From: Variovorax sp.
GTDB taxonomy: Bacteria > Pseudomonadota > Gammaproteobacteria > Burkholderiales > Burkholderiaceae_C
NCBI GenBank assembly: GCA_004210915.1
Contig: SEGS01000047.1
Location: 1-36,027 of the forward strand
DNA: 36,027 nt
Direction of reading: 5' to 3'
Below are positions 1 to 7,703 of this stretch, one piece after another. The position numbers were made by a program, and so were the translations under genes. Every line of letters starts with the position of its first letter. Position 1 is the first letter of the stretch. A model generated the notes under the pieces. That model did no database searches. It was given only the letters and a program-made list of their open reading frames with translations, and was not told where the DNA came from.

Positions 1-1140
1 CTGCGGATCGCTCGGCATGCGGCTGATGAGGTAGATGTCCTGCGGCAGGAAGCTGGCCTGGAACAGGCGCTCCAGCGCGGGCACGATCACGTCGATGTTG
101 TAGGCAATGCCCAGCCCCAAGAGCAGGCCGGCCAGCGTGCCGATCACGCCCACCATCGCGCCCTGCACCACGAAGATCGCCATGATGCTGCGCGGCGAAC
201 TGCCCAGCGTGCGCAGGATCGCGATATCGGCGCGCTTGTCGGTCACCGTCATGACCAGCGTCGACACCAGGTTGAAAGCCGCCACCGCCACGATCAGCGT
301 GAGGATGATGAACATCATGCGTTTCTCGACCTGCACCGCGGCGAACCAGGTCTTGTTGGCGCGCGTCCAGTCGCGGATCACGAAGGCGCCCGGCAACGTG
401 GCGGCCAGTTCGTCGGCCACCTCCCGCGCGTCGTTCAGGTTCTTGAGCTTGATGCGGATGCCGCTCGGCCCTTCGAGGCGGAACACGCGCGCCGCGTCCT
501 GCGCGTGGACCATGGCCAGTGCCGAGTCGTATTCGTAGTGGCCCGAGTCGAAGGTGCCGACCACGGTGAACTGCTTGAGGCGCGGCACCACGCCGGCCGG
601 TGTGACTTGCCCTCCCGGCGCCACCAGCGTGACCTGGTCACCCTCGCGCACGAACAGCGAGCGCGCCAGCTCCCCGCCAAGCACGATGCCAAATTCACCC
701 GGCACCAGCCGGTCGAGCGCGCCGCGCTGCGCGGTGGTCGCGATGTCGGTGACTTCGGGTTCCAGCTTCGGCTCGATGCCGCGCACCAGCGTGCCCTTCA
801 TGTCTTCGCCGCGCGCGATCAGCGCCTGCGTCGCGATGAAAGGCGCGGCACCCACCACCTGCGGGTTCTGCCGCGCCGCCGCCATGATCGGTTCGAGCTC
901 CTGCAGCGCCTGGCCGTCGCGCGAGAGGATCTCGATGTGCGAGATCACGCCGAGCATGCGGTCACGCACCTCCTTCTGGAAGCCGTTCATCACGCTGAGC
1001 ACGATGATCAGCGCCGCCACGCCCAGGGCGATGCCCAGCATGGAGACCCCCGAGATGAAGTTGATGAAGCCGTTGCGGCGAGTGGCCCGGCCCGCGCGCG
1101 TGTAGCGCCAGCCGAGCTGCAGTTCATAGGGGAGTCGCAT
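1..1140 (-). CDS. lolC: Lipoprotein-releasing ABC transporter permease LolC/LolE (3' end outside window)
   Basis: Inner-membrane permease of the LolCDE complex, which extracts outer-membrane lipoproteins from the inner membrane and passes them to LolA. My translation of the reverse strand starts MRLPYELQLGWRYTRAG. A first membrane segment follows at about residues 25-47 (FINFISGVSMLGIALGVAAL), then a long periplasmic domain. A later membrane segment precedes the FtsX-like motif TDKRADIAILRTLG. The end seen here, NIDVIVPALERLFQASFLP followed by DIYLISRMPSD, is typical of LolC/LolE C-terminal regions. There are 380 codons in the window against about 400-417 for the family, so roughly 20-40 C-terminal residues lie beyond base 1. 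A single LolC/E-type permease is common in betaproteobacteria, so the choice between C and E is uncertain. No clear Shine-Dalgarno precedes the ATG. Confidence 0.9.
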   Translation of the reverse strand, partial: MRLPYELQLGWRYTRAGRATRRNGFINFISGVSMLGIALGVAALIIVLSVMNGFQKEVRDRMLGVISHIEILSRDGQALQELEPIMAAARQNPQVVGAAPFIATQALIARGEDMKGTLVRGIEPKLEPEVTDIATTAQRGALDRLVPGEFGIVLGGELARSLFVREGDQVTLVAPGGQVTPAGVVPRLKQFTVVGTFDSGHYEYDSALAMVHAQDAARVFRLEGPSGIRIKLKNLNDAREVADELAATLPGAFVIRDWTRANKTWFAAVQVEKRMMFIILTLIVAVAAFNLVSTLVMTVTDKRADIAILRTLGSSPRSIMAIFVVQGAMVGVIGTLAGLLLGLGIAYNIDVIVPALERLFQASFLPQDIYLISRMPSDPQ

Positions 1141-1210
1141 AGGGGTCGGATTGTGGCATTGCCCGTATGCCCCTCGAGCGCTCCGGCAGTGCGTCAGCGC
1201 CCGCTGCGCG

Positions 1211-2554
1211 TCAAACCACGCCCTGCGCCAGCATGGCGTCGGCCACGCGCACGAAGCCCGCCACGTTGGCGCCGTCGACATAGCTGATGCGGCCGCCGGC
1301 GCGCTCGCCGTACTGCAGGCACGACGCGTGGATGCCCTGCATGATCTGCAGCAGCCGCGCATCGACTTCGTCGCGCGTCCACACCAGGCGCATCGCGTTC
1401 TGGCTCATCTCCAGGCCCGAAGTGGCCACGCCGCCGGCGTTGCTGGCCTTGCCGGGCGCGTAGAGCACGTCGTTCTCTTCGAAAACCTTCACGGCGTCGA
1501 TGGTCGAAGGCATGTTCGCGCCTTCGGCCACGCAGACGACGCCGTTCTTCACCAGCGTGGCGGCATCGTCGGCATCGAGTTCGTTCTGCGTCGCGCTCGG
1601 CAGTGCGACGTCGACCGGCACATGCCAGGGCGTGGCATCGGCGATGAAGCGGGTGCCGGTGCGTTCGGCGTAGTCGCTCACGCGGCCGTAGAGGTGGTTC
1701 TTCACGTGCATCAGCACGGCCAGCTTCTCGGGCGTGAAGCCCTCGTCGTCGACCACAGTGCCGCTGGAGTCGGACACGGTCACCACCTTGGCGCCCAGCG
1801 CCATCGCCTTCTCGATGGTGTACTGCGCCACGTTGCCGGCGCCGGACACGCTGACGCGCAGGCCGTCGAAAGACATGTCGCGGCGCTTGAGCATCTCCTC
1901 TGCGAAGTAGACGTTGCCATAGCCCGTGGCCTCGGGCCGGATCAGCGAGCCGCCGAAGCTCAGGCCCTTGCCGGTGAACACGCAATCGGCGCGGTTGGTG
2001 AGCTTCTTGACCATGCCGGCCATGAAGCCGACCTCGCGCCCGCCCACGCCCACGTCGCCGGCCGGCACATCCGTGTCGGAGCCAATGTGGCGGAACAGCT
2101 CGCTCACCAGCGCCTGGCAGAAGCGCATCACTTCGCCCTGGCTCTTGCCCTTGGGGTCGAAGTCGGCACCGCCCTTGCCGCCGCCCATCGGCAGCGTGGT
2201 CAGCGCATTCTTGAAGGTTTGCTCGAAAGCCAGAAATTTGAGGATCGACAGGTTTACCGACGGGTGAAAGCGCATGCCGCCCTTGTACGGCCCGATGGCC
2301 AGGCTGTGCTGGATGCGGAAGCCGCGGTTGACCTGCACGACGCCGTGGTCGTCGACCCAGGAGATGCGGAACATGAGCACACGCTCGGGCTCGACCAGGC
2401 GCTCCAGCAGGCTCTGGCTGGTGTACTTCGCGTGGGTCTGGACATAGGGCCAGACACTTTCCATCACCTCAGTCACGGCTTGCAGGTACTCCGGCTGGCC
2501 GGGATTTCGCGCGGCGACGTGGGCCAGAAAGTCTTCGATGTTTGCGTGCTTCAT
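1211..2554 (-). CDS. gdhA: NADP-specific glutamate dehydrogenase
   Basis: Cytoplasmic enzyme that reductively aminates 2-oxoglutarate with ammonium to give glutamate. The 447 residues align along their whole length with my recollection of the E. coli GdhA hexameric family, which has the same length. The glutamate-binding segment IGPYKGGMRFHPSVNLS lies at residues 87-103, and GGGKGG with the catalytic lysine at about residue 127. The Rossmann motif VSGAGNVAQY comes later, and the protein ends VADAMLAQGVV. The ATG is supported by AAGGA five bases upstream. With gltBD at the other end of the window, both ammonium-assimilation routes to glutamate are represented. A perfect 14-base palindrome lies 26-39 bases upstream of the start. 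The gene precedes lolC by 70 bases on the same strand, but functional coupling is not suggested. Confidence 0.97.
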   Translation of the reverse strand: MKHANIEDFLAHVAARNPGQPEYLQAVTEVMESVWPYVQTHAKYTSQSLLERLVEPERVLMFRISWVDDHGVVQVNRGFRIQHSLAIGPYKGGMRFHPSVNLSILKFLAFEQTFKNALTTLPMGGGKGGADFDPKGKSQGEVMRFCQALVSELFRHIGSDTDVPAGDVGVGGREVGFMAGMVKKLTNRADCVFTGKGLSFGGSLIRPEATGYGNVYFAEEMLKRRDMSFDGLRVSVSGAGNVAQYTIEKAMALGAKVVTVSDSSGTVVDDEGFTPEKLAVLMHVKNHLYGRVSDYAERTGTRFIADATPWHVPVDVALPSATQNELDADDAATLVKNGVVCVAEGANMPSTIDAVKVFEENDVLYAPGKASNAGGVATSGLEMSQNAMRLVWTRDEVDARLLQIMQGIHASCLQYGERAGGRISYVDGANVAGFVRVADAMLAQGVV

Positions 2555-2579
2555 TCCATTCCTTGGATGCCAAAACGGT

Positions 2580-2593
2580 GCATAACGTTATGC
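2580..2593. promoter_or_regulatory. Perfect 14-bp palindrome upstream of gdhA (possible operator)
   Basis: GCATAACGTTATGC is a perfect inverted repeat ending 26 bases before the gdhA start codon. It lies inside the 169-base divergent gap between gdhA and the RpfE-like gene. Nearby bases repeat part of it (GGTGCAT occurs at 2578 and again at 2598). The position and symmetry suit a dimeric regulator, but I do not recognise the binding family and no convincing -35/-10 pair is visible. The rest of the gap shows nothing else definite. Confidence 0.35.
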
Positions 2594-2723
2594 GAATGGT
2601 GCATTTTGCCGCATCGGTTCGAACGGATTTTTCTGACTCGCACCAAGACAGAGCAGGCCATCGGGAGCCGCCAGTTCACCTCACATCCCCCGGCAGCCGC
2701 CGGGCATCCCGGACAATAGGCGC

Positions 2724-3701
2724 ATGTCTTCGCTCCCGCCCCGTCACCTTCTGATTCCTTACGCGGCGCCCGATGCGCCGGCCTGTCGCCAGGCGCTGGC
2801 CGCGCTGCACCTTCCGAACCTCGAGGCGCTGCTGTCGAAGCTGGTTCTGCAACATGACGACCGGCAACCCGCCGACACGCTGTCGCCGCCGCACGAGCGG
2901 GCGCTGGCCGCTGCGCTCGGCATCGCCGCGCCGGATGGCTGCATCCCTTGGGCCGCGCTGGAAGCGCGCCGGCGGCAACTCGGGCCCACCGAGGCCGGCG
3001 AAAGCTGGGGCTTCGTCACCCTCTGCCACTGGCAAGTCGGCATGGACAGCGTGCGGCTCGGCGACCCGGCGTCCATCGAGATCGACGCGGCCGAATCCGA
3101 TGCGTTGCTGGCGGCGGCACGCCCCTTCTTCGAGGAAGACGGCATCGCCCTGCACCCGGGCAGCACGCCCGGCCGATGGCTGGCATGCGGCCCGGTGTTC
3201 GACGCGCTGCCGACCGCATCGATCGACCGCGCAGTCGAAGGGCCGCTCGCGCAATGGATGCCCGACTCGGAAGCCGCCCGCCCGTTGCGCCGGTTGCAAA
3301 ACGAGATGCAGATGCTGCTCTACACCCAGCGCGTCAACGATGATCGCGCGGCACGCGGCGCGGTGGCGATCAATTCCTTCTGGCTCAGCGGCACCGGCCA
3401 CTTGCCAACCACCCATGTCGCTGTCGACGACACGGCAGCGCCGCTTCCGACCGTGGTCGACAGCTTGCGTGGCCCGGCGCTGGGCGACGACGGTGCAGCG
3501 TGGGCCGCCGCGTGGGCTGCGCTCGATTGCGGCCCGGTCGCCGCGCTGCGTGCTGCACAGGCCGATGGCGCCGAGGTGATGCTCACGCTCTGCGGCGATC
3601 GCGCCGCGCAACGCTGGGTCGCGCGCCCGCGCGGGCTCGCCAGCTGGGCGCGCGGCCTGTTGCAACGCGCGCCCGCCATCCGCACGCTGGAAGCCCTGTG
3701 A
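2724..3701 (+). CDS. RpfE-like conserved protein encoded next to recJ
   Basis: Function unknown. The 325 residues have no signal peptide or membrane segment, so the protein is probably cytoplasmic. It resembles a conserved proteobacterial family that includes Xanthomonas RpfE, whose gene also lies beside recJ; some members are annotated loosely as phosphoglycerate mutase, although no histidine-phosphatase RHG motif is visible here. Recognisable segments are WGFVTLCHWQVGMDSVRLGDP (about residues 93-113), the LRRLQNEMQMLLYTQRVND stretch near 192-210, and NSFWLSGTGHLP near 217-228. The stop codon overlaps the recJ start by one base (TGATG), so the two genes are probably translationally coupled. 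The name RpfE reflects genomic neighbourhood and family likeness only; no role in diffusible-signal regulation should be assumed. Confidence 0.75.
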   Translation: MSSLPPRHLLIPYAAPDAPACRQALAALHLPNLEALLSKLVLQHDDRQPADTLSPPHERALAAALGIAAPDGCIPWAALEARRRQLGPTEAGESWGFVTLCHWQVGMDSVRLGDPASIEIDAAESDALLAAARPFFEEDGIALHPGSTPGRWLACGPVFDALPTASIDRAVEGPLAQWMPDSEAARPLRRLQNEMQMLLYTQRVNDDRAARGAVAINSFWLSGTGHLPTTHVAVDDTAAPLPTVVDSLRGPALGDDGAAWAAAWAALDCGPVAALRAAQADGAEVMLTLCGDRAAQRWVARPRGLASWARGLLQRAPAIRTLEAL

Positions 3702-5494
3702 TGCAGATCACGGCCCGCACGATCCCGCCCCGCGCAGTCTGGCTGCTCGAACAGGCCGGCGTGCATCCCCTGCTCGCGCGGCTCTACGCAGCGCGCGGCG
3801 TGCAGGCCAAGGAAGAGCTCGACGATGGGCTCGCGCGCCTGCTGCCGCCCGACACGCTGCGGGGCGCGCGCGAAGCCGCGGTGCTGCTGGCCGACGCCAT
3901 CCACGCGCAGAAGCGGCTCTGCATCGTGGCCGACTACGACTGCGACGGTGCCACGGCCTGCGCCGTCGCAGTGCGCGGCTTGCGGCTGCTGGGCGCGACC
4001 CAGGTCAGCTACCTGGTGCCAGACCGAGTGATCGACGGCTACGGCCTCACGCCGTCCATCGCCGCGCGCGTGGCCGCCAGCGGTGCCGACATGCTGATCA
4101 CCGTCGACAACGGCATCGCCAGCGTCGACGGCGTGGCCGCCGCCAAGGTGCTCGGCCTGCAGGTGCTGGTGACCGACCACCACCTGCCCGGCCCGGCGCT
4201 GCCGGGTGCCGATGTGCTGGTGAACCCCAACCAGCCCGATTGCGTATTCGAGAGCAAGAGCATGGCCGGCGTGGGCGTGATGTTCTATGTGCTGCTGGCG
4301 CTGCGCGCCGAGTTGCGGCAGCGCGGCGTTTTCGATGCGCGGCCCGACGACGGGCCGCCCCAAGGCGGGCCAGCCCCCGCGGGGGGCAGCGAGCCACACG
4401 CAGTGGGAGAGCGTGGGGGCTCTGTGCGCCAGCCCAAGCTGGATGCCCTGCTGCCGCTGGTGGCATTGGGCACCGTGGCCGACGTGGTGCGGCTCGACGC
4501 CAACAACCGCCGCCTGGTGGCGCAGGGCCTTCGCCGCATCCGCGCCGGCGTGATGCCGGCCGGCGTGGCCGCGCTGTTCAAGGCCGCGGCGCGCAACGCC
4601 GCGGTGGCGACCACCTTCGACTTTGGCTTCGCGCTCGGCCCGCGCATCAACGCCGCGGGCCGGCTGGCCGACATGACGCTGGGCATCGAATGCCTGCTGA
4701 CTGACGACGCCGGCCGTGCCGACGAACTCGCGCGCCTGCTCGACGGCATCAACCGCGAGCGCCGCGACATCGAAGGTGGCATGCGCGAGCAGGCGCTGAT
4801 GCTGGCCGAGTCGCTGTTCGTCGACAGTGCCAGCGCACCGCCGGCGATCAGCGTGTTCGATCCCGAGTTTCATGAAGGCGTTGTCGGCATCGTGGCCTCG
4901 CGCATCAAGGACCGTTTTCATCGCCCGACCTTCGTCTTCGCCGCCAGCGGCGCGCCTGGCAAGGAGCACGAGCTCAAGGGCTCGGGCCGCTCGATCCCGG
5001 GCTTCCATCTGCGCGATGCGCTCGACCTGGTCGCCAAGCGGCATCCGGGCGTGCTGCTGCGCTTCGGCGGCCATGCAATGGCCGCAGGCTGTACCGTCGC
5101 GCGCAAACAGCTCGAGACCTTCGAACGGGCGCTGGCGAAGGTGGCGGGCGAATGGCTCGATGCCGCGACGCTGACGCGCCGCCTCGACACCGACGGGCCG
5201 CTGGCGCGCGAGTACATGCGCGTCGACATGGTCGACACCCTGCACCGCGAGGTCTGGGGCCAGGGCTTTGCGCCGCCCACCTTCAGCGAAGAGGTCGAAG
5301 TGGTCTCGCAGCGCCTGGTGGGCGAAAAACATCTGGCGTTGAAGCTGCGCCACCAGGGCCAGCCGGTCGATGGCATCTGGTTCGGCCACACCGATCCGCT
5401 TCCCGCGCGCGTCACCCTTGCCTTCCGCCTCGATGCCGACGAATGGCAAGGCGTGCGGCGCGTCCGCTTTCTGGTGGAAGGCGCCGCGGTCTGA
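3701..5494 (+). CDS. recJ: Single-stranded-DNA exonuclease RecJ with an in-frame insertion
   Basis: 5'-3' exonuclease on single-stranded DNA, used in RecFOR recombination and mismatch/base-excision repair. The 597 residues contain the DHH-superfamily motifs: ADYDCDGATA, ITVDNGI, TDHHLPG (DHH at residues 159-161), HEGVVGIVASRIKDRF, the GSGRSIPGFH loop and RFGGHAMAAG of the DHHA1 domain. A C-terminal OB-type domain follows. Start chosen at the ATG overlapping the upstream stop; the open frame continues upstream but inside the RpfE-like gene. Between GVFDA and QPKLDALLPLVALGTVADVV, residues about 214-243 are Pro/Gly-rich and foreign to the family; the DNA there is a palindromic repeat listed separately. 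This accounts for the excess over the roughly 565-580 residues usual for RecJ. The reading frame stays open, so the enzyme may be functional. Confidence 0.96.
   Translation: MQITARTIPPRAVWLLEQAGVHPLLARLYAARGVQAKEELDDGLARLLPPDTLRGAREAAVLLADAIHAQKRLCIVADYDCDGATACAVAVRGLRLLGATQVSYLVPDRVIDGYGLTPSIAARVAASGADMLITVDNGIASVDGVAAAKVLGLQVLVTDHHLPGPALPGADVLVNPNQPDCVFESKSMAGVGVMFYVLLALRAELRQRGVFDARPDDGPPQGGPAPAGGSEPHAVGERGGSVRQPKLDALLPLVALGTVADVVRLDANNRRLVAQGLRRIRAGVMPAGVAALFKAAARNAAVATTFDFGFALGPRINAAGRLADMTLGIECLLTDDAGRADELARLLDGINRERRDIEGGMREQALMLAESLFVDSASAPPAISVFDPEFHEGVVGIVASRIKDRFHRPTFVFAASGAPGKEHELKGSGRSIPGFHLRDALDLVAKRHPGVLLRFGGHAMAAGCTVARKQLETFERALAKVAGEWLDAATLTRRLDTDGPLAREYMRVDMVDTLHREVWGQGFAPPTFSEEVEVVSQRLVGEKHLALKLRHQGQPVDGIWFGHTDPLPARVTLAFRLDADEWQGVRRVRFLVEGAAV
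4352..4420. repeat. Palindromic dispersed-type repeat inserted in frame in recJ
   Basis: About 70 bases very rich in G and C runs. They include CCGCC-CCAA-GGCGG (4355-4368), a perfect palindrome CCCCCGCGGGGG (4374-4385) and a tail ending GAGCGTGGGGGC (4409-4420). The pattern matches my recollection of a short intergenic repeat that is abundant in Comamonadaceae such as Variovorax and Acidovorax. In this reading frame it has no stop codon and encodes a Pro/Gly-rich stretch within RecJ. I see only this copy in the window. The boundaries are approximate because no second copy is available for comparison. Confidence 0.7.
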
Positions 5495-5498
5495 AAGC

Positions 5499-5530
5499 GA
5501 AAAGCCGTCGACGCTTGCGCTGTCGACGGC
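5499..5530 (-). terminator. Rho-independent terminator downstream of tRNA-Thr
   Basis: A perfect 9-bp stem, GCCGTCGAC (5504-5512) paired with GTCGACGGC (5522-5530), closes a 9-base loop. On the minus strand it is followed by TTTTCGCTTTC, so it suits termination of leftward tRNA transcription. It also sits 9 bases after the recJ stop and may act as a weaker barrier for recJ, although no T-run follows on the plus strand. Confidence 0.75.
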
Positions 5531-5539
5531 CTCGGGAGG

Positions 5540-5615
5540 TGGTGCCGCTTGTCGGAATCGAACTGACGACCTTCCGCTTACAAGGCGGGTGCTCTACCAA
5601 CTGAGCTAAAGCGGC
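5540..5615 (-). tRNA. tRNA-Thr (anticodon UGU), CCA encoded
   Basis: The reverse strand folds as a 76-base cloverleaf. The acceptor stem GCCGCTT pairs with AAGCGGC, the D-arm is GCTCAGTTGGTAGAGC, the anticodon loop is CTTGTAA with anticodon TGT, and the T-arm is GTCAGTTCGATTCCGAC, followed by discriminator A and an encoded CCA. The A-C mismatch in the T stem is also present in E. coli tRNA-Thr(UGU) as I recall it, which supports the identity. It reads ACA codons. It lies between recJ and sspB, with a hairpin terminator just downstream. Confidence 0.97.
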
Positions 5616-5636
5616 GGGATTCGAATTTTAGCGGCC

Positions 5637-6206
5637 TTACTTGACGCGCTTGAGCGACGGCCGGGTGCCACCGCCGACCGGCGGGCGGGGTGGTTCTTCA
5701 GGGTCGGTTACGGAGGCGTTGGCATCGGCCACCACGCCGGCCTCGTCATCGGTCACCAGGTGCACCACACGCCCGGCATCGCCTTCGGTGCCACGCGACG
5801 CGTCCCGCAATGGCACGCGCGACGGCGCGCCAGGTGCGGGCGCCGCGCCCGACGACGTCGCACTGGTGCTGCCATCAACAACGGGGGGCGCAGGAAAGGC
5901 CATGCCCTGGCCGTTCTCGCGCGCATAGATCGCGATCACGCGGCCCACCGGCACGTTGATCTCGCGGGCAGTGCCGGCGAAGCGCGCCTTGAACTCGATG
6001 AAATCGTTGCCGAGCTTGAGCGAACTGGTCGCGTCGAAGCTGATGTTCAGCACGATCTCACCGTTTTTCACGTACTCGCGCGGCACCTGCACGCTGTCGT
6101 CGACCTGCACCGCGACATAGGGCGTGAACCCGTTGTCGGTGCACCATTCGTACAGCGCCCGTATCAGGTACGGCCGTGTGGAAGACGATTCGAGCGCGTT
6201 GATCAT
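5637..6206 (-). CDS. sspB: ClpXP adaptor / stringent starvation protein B
   Basis: Adaptor that binds ssrA-tagged proteins and delivers them to the ClpXP protease. The 189 residues start MINALESSSTRPYLIRALYEWCTDNG, the SspB family start, and continue with the substrate-binding domain (YVAVQVDDSVQVPREYVKNG, LNISFDATSSLKLGN, FKARFAGTAREINVPVGRVIAIYARENGQGM). A Pro/Ala/Ser/Asp-rich flexible linker of about 70 residues follows. The protein ends GTRPSLKRVK, which resembles the short basic ClpX-docking tail of E. coli SspB. The open frame extends upstream to 6359, but that part overlaps sspA and has no family likeness, so the start was set at 6206. sspA lies 20 bases upstream, the usual sspAB pair. 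Confidence 0.95.
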   Translation of the reverse strand: MINALESSSTRPYLIRALYEWCTDNGFTPYVAVQVDDSVQVPREYVKNGEIVLNISFDATSSLKLGNDFIEFKARFAGTAREINVPVGRVIAIYARENGQGMAFPAPPVVDGSTSATSSGAAPAPGAPSRVPLRDASRGTEGDAGRVVHLVTDDEAGVVADANASVTDPEEPPRPPVGGGTRPSLKRVK

Positions 6207-6226
6207 GGTCCAGGCTAGAGCGGCGC

Positions 6227-6838
6227 TTACTTGCGCATGACCTTTTCGGAGGGCGTCAGCGCTTCGATGTAGGCCGGGCGCGAGAAGATTCGCTCGGCGT
6301 ACTTCAACAGCGGTGCGGCGTTCTTGCTGAGGTCGATGCCGTAGTAATCGAGGCGCCACAGCAGCGGTGCGATGGCCACATCGAGCATCGAGAAGTTGTC
6401 GCCCAGCATGTACTTGTTCTTCAGGAACACGGGCGCCAGTTGCGTGAGCCGATCGCGGATGTGCGAGCGCGCCTTTTCCAGCGCTTTCTCGTTGCCCTTG
6501 GACGAGCGGTTCTCCAGCGCGCCAACGTGCACGAACAATTCCTTCTCGAAGTTCAGCAGGAACAGGCGCACGCGGGCACGGTCGACCGGGTCGCCGGGCA
6601 TCAGTTGCGGATGCGGAAAGCGCTCGTCGATGTACTCGTTGATGATGTTCGATTCGTACAGGATCAGATCGCGTTCGACCAGGATCGGCACCTGGCCGTA
6701 CGGATTCATCACCGCGATGTCTTCGGGCTTGTTGTAGAGATCGACATCACGGATCTCGAAGTCCATGCCCTTCTCGAACAGCACGAAGCGGCAGCGATGG
6801 GAAAAGGGGCAGGTTGTTCCTGAATACAGCACCATCAT
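6227..6838 (-). CDS. sspA: Stringent starvation protein A (RNA-polymerase-associated, GST fold)
   Basis: SspA proteins bind RNA polymerase and modulate transcription during starvation and acid stress. The 203 residues have an N-terminal thioredoxin-like half (MVLYSGTTCPFSHRCRFVLFEKGMDFE, then NPYGQVPILVERDLILYES) and a C-terminal helical GST half. The family surface motif PHP is present in DERFPHPQLMPGD. AGGAG ten bases before the first of two adjacent ATG codons supports the start. Unlike catalytic GSTs, the protein probably does not use glutathione, as known for the family. A terminator-like hairpin lies only about 26 bases upstream of the start, within any leader this gene could have. Confidence 0.95.
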   Translation of the reverse strand: MMVLYSGTTCPFSHRCRFVLFEKGMDFEIRDVDLYNKPEDIAVMNPYGQVPILVERDLILYESNIINEYIDERFPHPQLMPGDPVDRARVRLFLLNFEKELFVHVGALENRSSKGNEKALEKARSHIRDRLTQLAPVFLKNKYMLGDNFSMLDVAIAPLLWRLDYYGIDLSKNAAPLLKYAERIFSRPAYIEALTPSEKVMRK

Positions 6839-6854
6839 GGCGGGGGACTCCTAA

Positions 6855-6891
6855 AAATCAAAAAGAGTGGGTCGCGTTGGCAACCCACTCT
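6855..6891 (-). terminator. Rho-independent terminator or attenuator between petC and sspA
   Basis: A 9-bp stem AGAGTGGGT / ACCCACTCT (6864-6872 with 6883-6891) with a 10-base loop is followed on the minus strand by TTTTTGATTTTT, a strong intrinsic terminator layout for petABC. The T tract runs directly into the AGGAG of sspA, so the hairpin may also act as an attenuator in the sspA leader. Confidence 0.8.
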
Positions 6892-6930
6892 GCGGGACCC
6901 GGGCGCGCAAGGCGCCGGATCGACATCGAG

Positions 6931-7686
6931 TTACTTGACTTCTTTCCAGTACGCCGCATTGAGGCGCCAGACGAAGATGAGCGCCATGCCCAGGAACAGC
7001 AGCACCCAGACACCGATGCGGATGCGCGTGTTCTGCGCGGGCTCGGCCATCCACTGCAGATAGCCGACCAGATCGCCGACGGCTTGATCGAACTGCAACG
7101 GCGTCATGGTGCCCGGCTTGACTTGCTCCCAGCCCTTGAAGACCTCGGTCTCATGGCCATGCGACATCACCTTTTCGTAGACGGGACGACGCTCGCCCTG
7201 CAATTCCCACATCACGTGCGGCATGCCGACGCTCGGGTAAGCCAGGTTGTTCCAGCCGGTCGCCTTGGTGTCGTCACGGTAGTACGTGCGCAGGTAGGTG
7301 TAGAGATAGTCGGCGCCCGTGCCGCCATGGCCCGAACGCGAACGTGCCACCAGCGTCAGGTCGGGCGGCAGGCCACCGAACCATTCCTTTGCCTGCTTGG
7401 GATCGAGGTTGGCCTTCATGGTCTCGCCGATCTTGTCGGTCGTGAACAAGAGGTTGTCCTTGATCTGCTGCTCGGTGATGCCGATGTCCTGCAGGCGGTT
7501 GTAGCGCATGAAGGCGGCCGAGTGGCAGTTGAGGCAGTAGTTGACGAACAGCTTGGCGCCGTTTTGCAGCGAGGCCACGTCGGTGGTCTTGTTCGGCGCC
7601 TTGTCCCAGGCAATGCCGCCTTCAGCGGCGTGCGCGCCAGCCACGAAGCCCAGCGCAGCGATCAACGTGAGGATCAGTTTCTTCAT
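6931..7686 (-). CDS. petC: Ubiquinol-cytochrome c reductase, cytochrome c1 subunit
   Basis: Membrane-anchored c-type haem protein of the bc1 complex (complex III). It accepts electrons from the Rieske protein and passes them to soluble cytochrome c. The 251 residues begin with a Sec signal peptide, MKKLILTLIAALGFVAGAHA, probably cleaved after residue 20. The haem attachment motif CLNCH is at residues 51-55. The mature domain includes WFGGLPPDLTLVARSRSG and YLYTYLRTYYRDD. A single C-terminal anchor (IGVWVLLFLGMALIFVWRL) keeps the haem domain in the periplasm. Start chosen at the signal-peptide Met; upstream in-frame codons overlap petB. It is the third gene of petABC, 17 bases after petB, and is followed by a terminator. 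Confidence 0.97.
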   Translation of the reverse strand: MKKLILTLIAALGFVAGAHAAEGGIAWDKAPNKTTDVASLQNGAKLFVNYCLNCHSAAFMRYNRLQDIGITEQQIKDNLLFTTDKIGETMKANLDPKQAKEWFGGLPPDLTLVARSRSGHGGTGADYLYTYLRTYYRDDTKATGWNNLAYPSVGMPHVMWELQGERRPVYEKVMSHGHETEVFKGWEQVKPGTMTPLQFDQAVGDLVGYLQWMAEPAQNTRIRIGVWVLLFLGMALIFVWRLNAAYWKEVK

Positions 7687-7703
7687 TCTTGTGTCTTCCC
7701 GGT

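Noticed and set aside
2551..2559. Mini-ORF ATG-GAA-TGA overlapping the gdhA start
   Set aside because: Its ATG directly abuts the Shine-Dalgarno, too close for initiation; probably chance.
1151..2719. A 522-codon plus-strand open frame opposite gdhA
   Set aside because: Shadow of gdhA with typical antisense composition and no recognisable domain.
3320..5449. A 709-codon open frame on the minus strand opposite recJ
   Set aside because: Long antisense frames are expected in GC-rich coding DNA; its residues are His/Arg/Ala-rich with no family likeness, while recJ on the other strand has all motifs.
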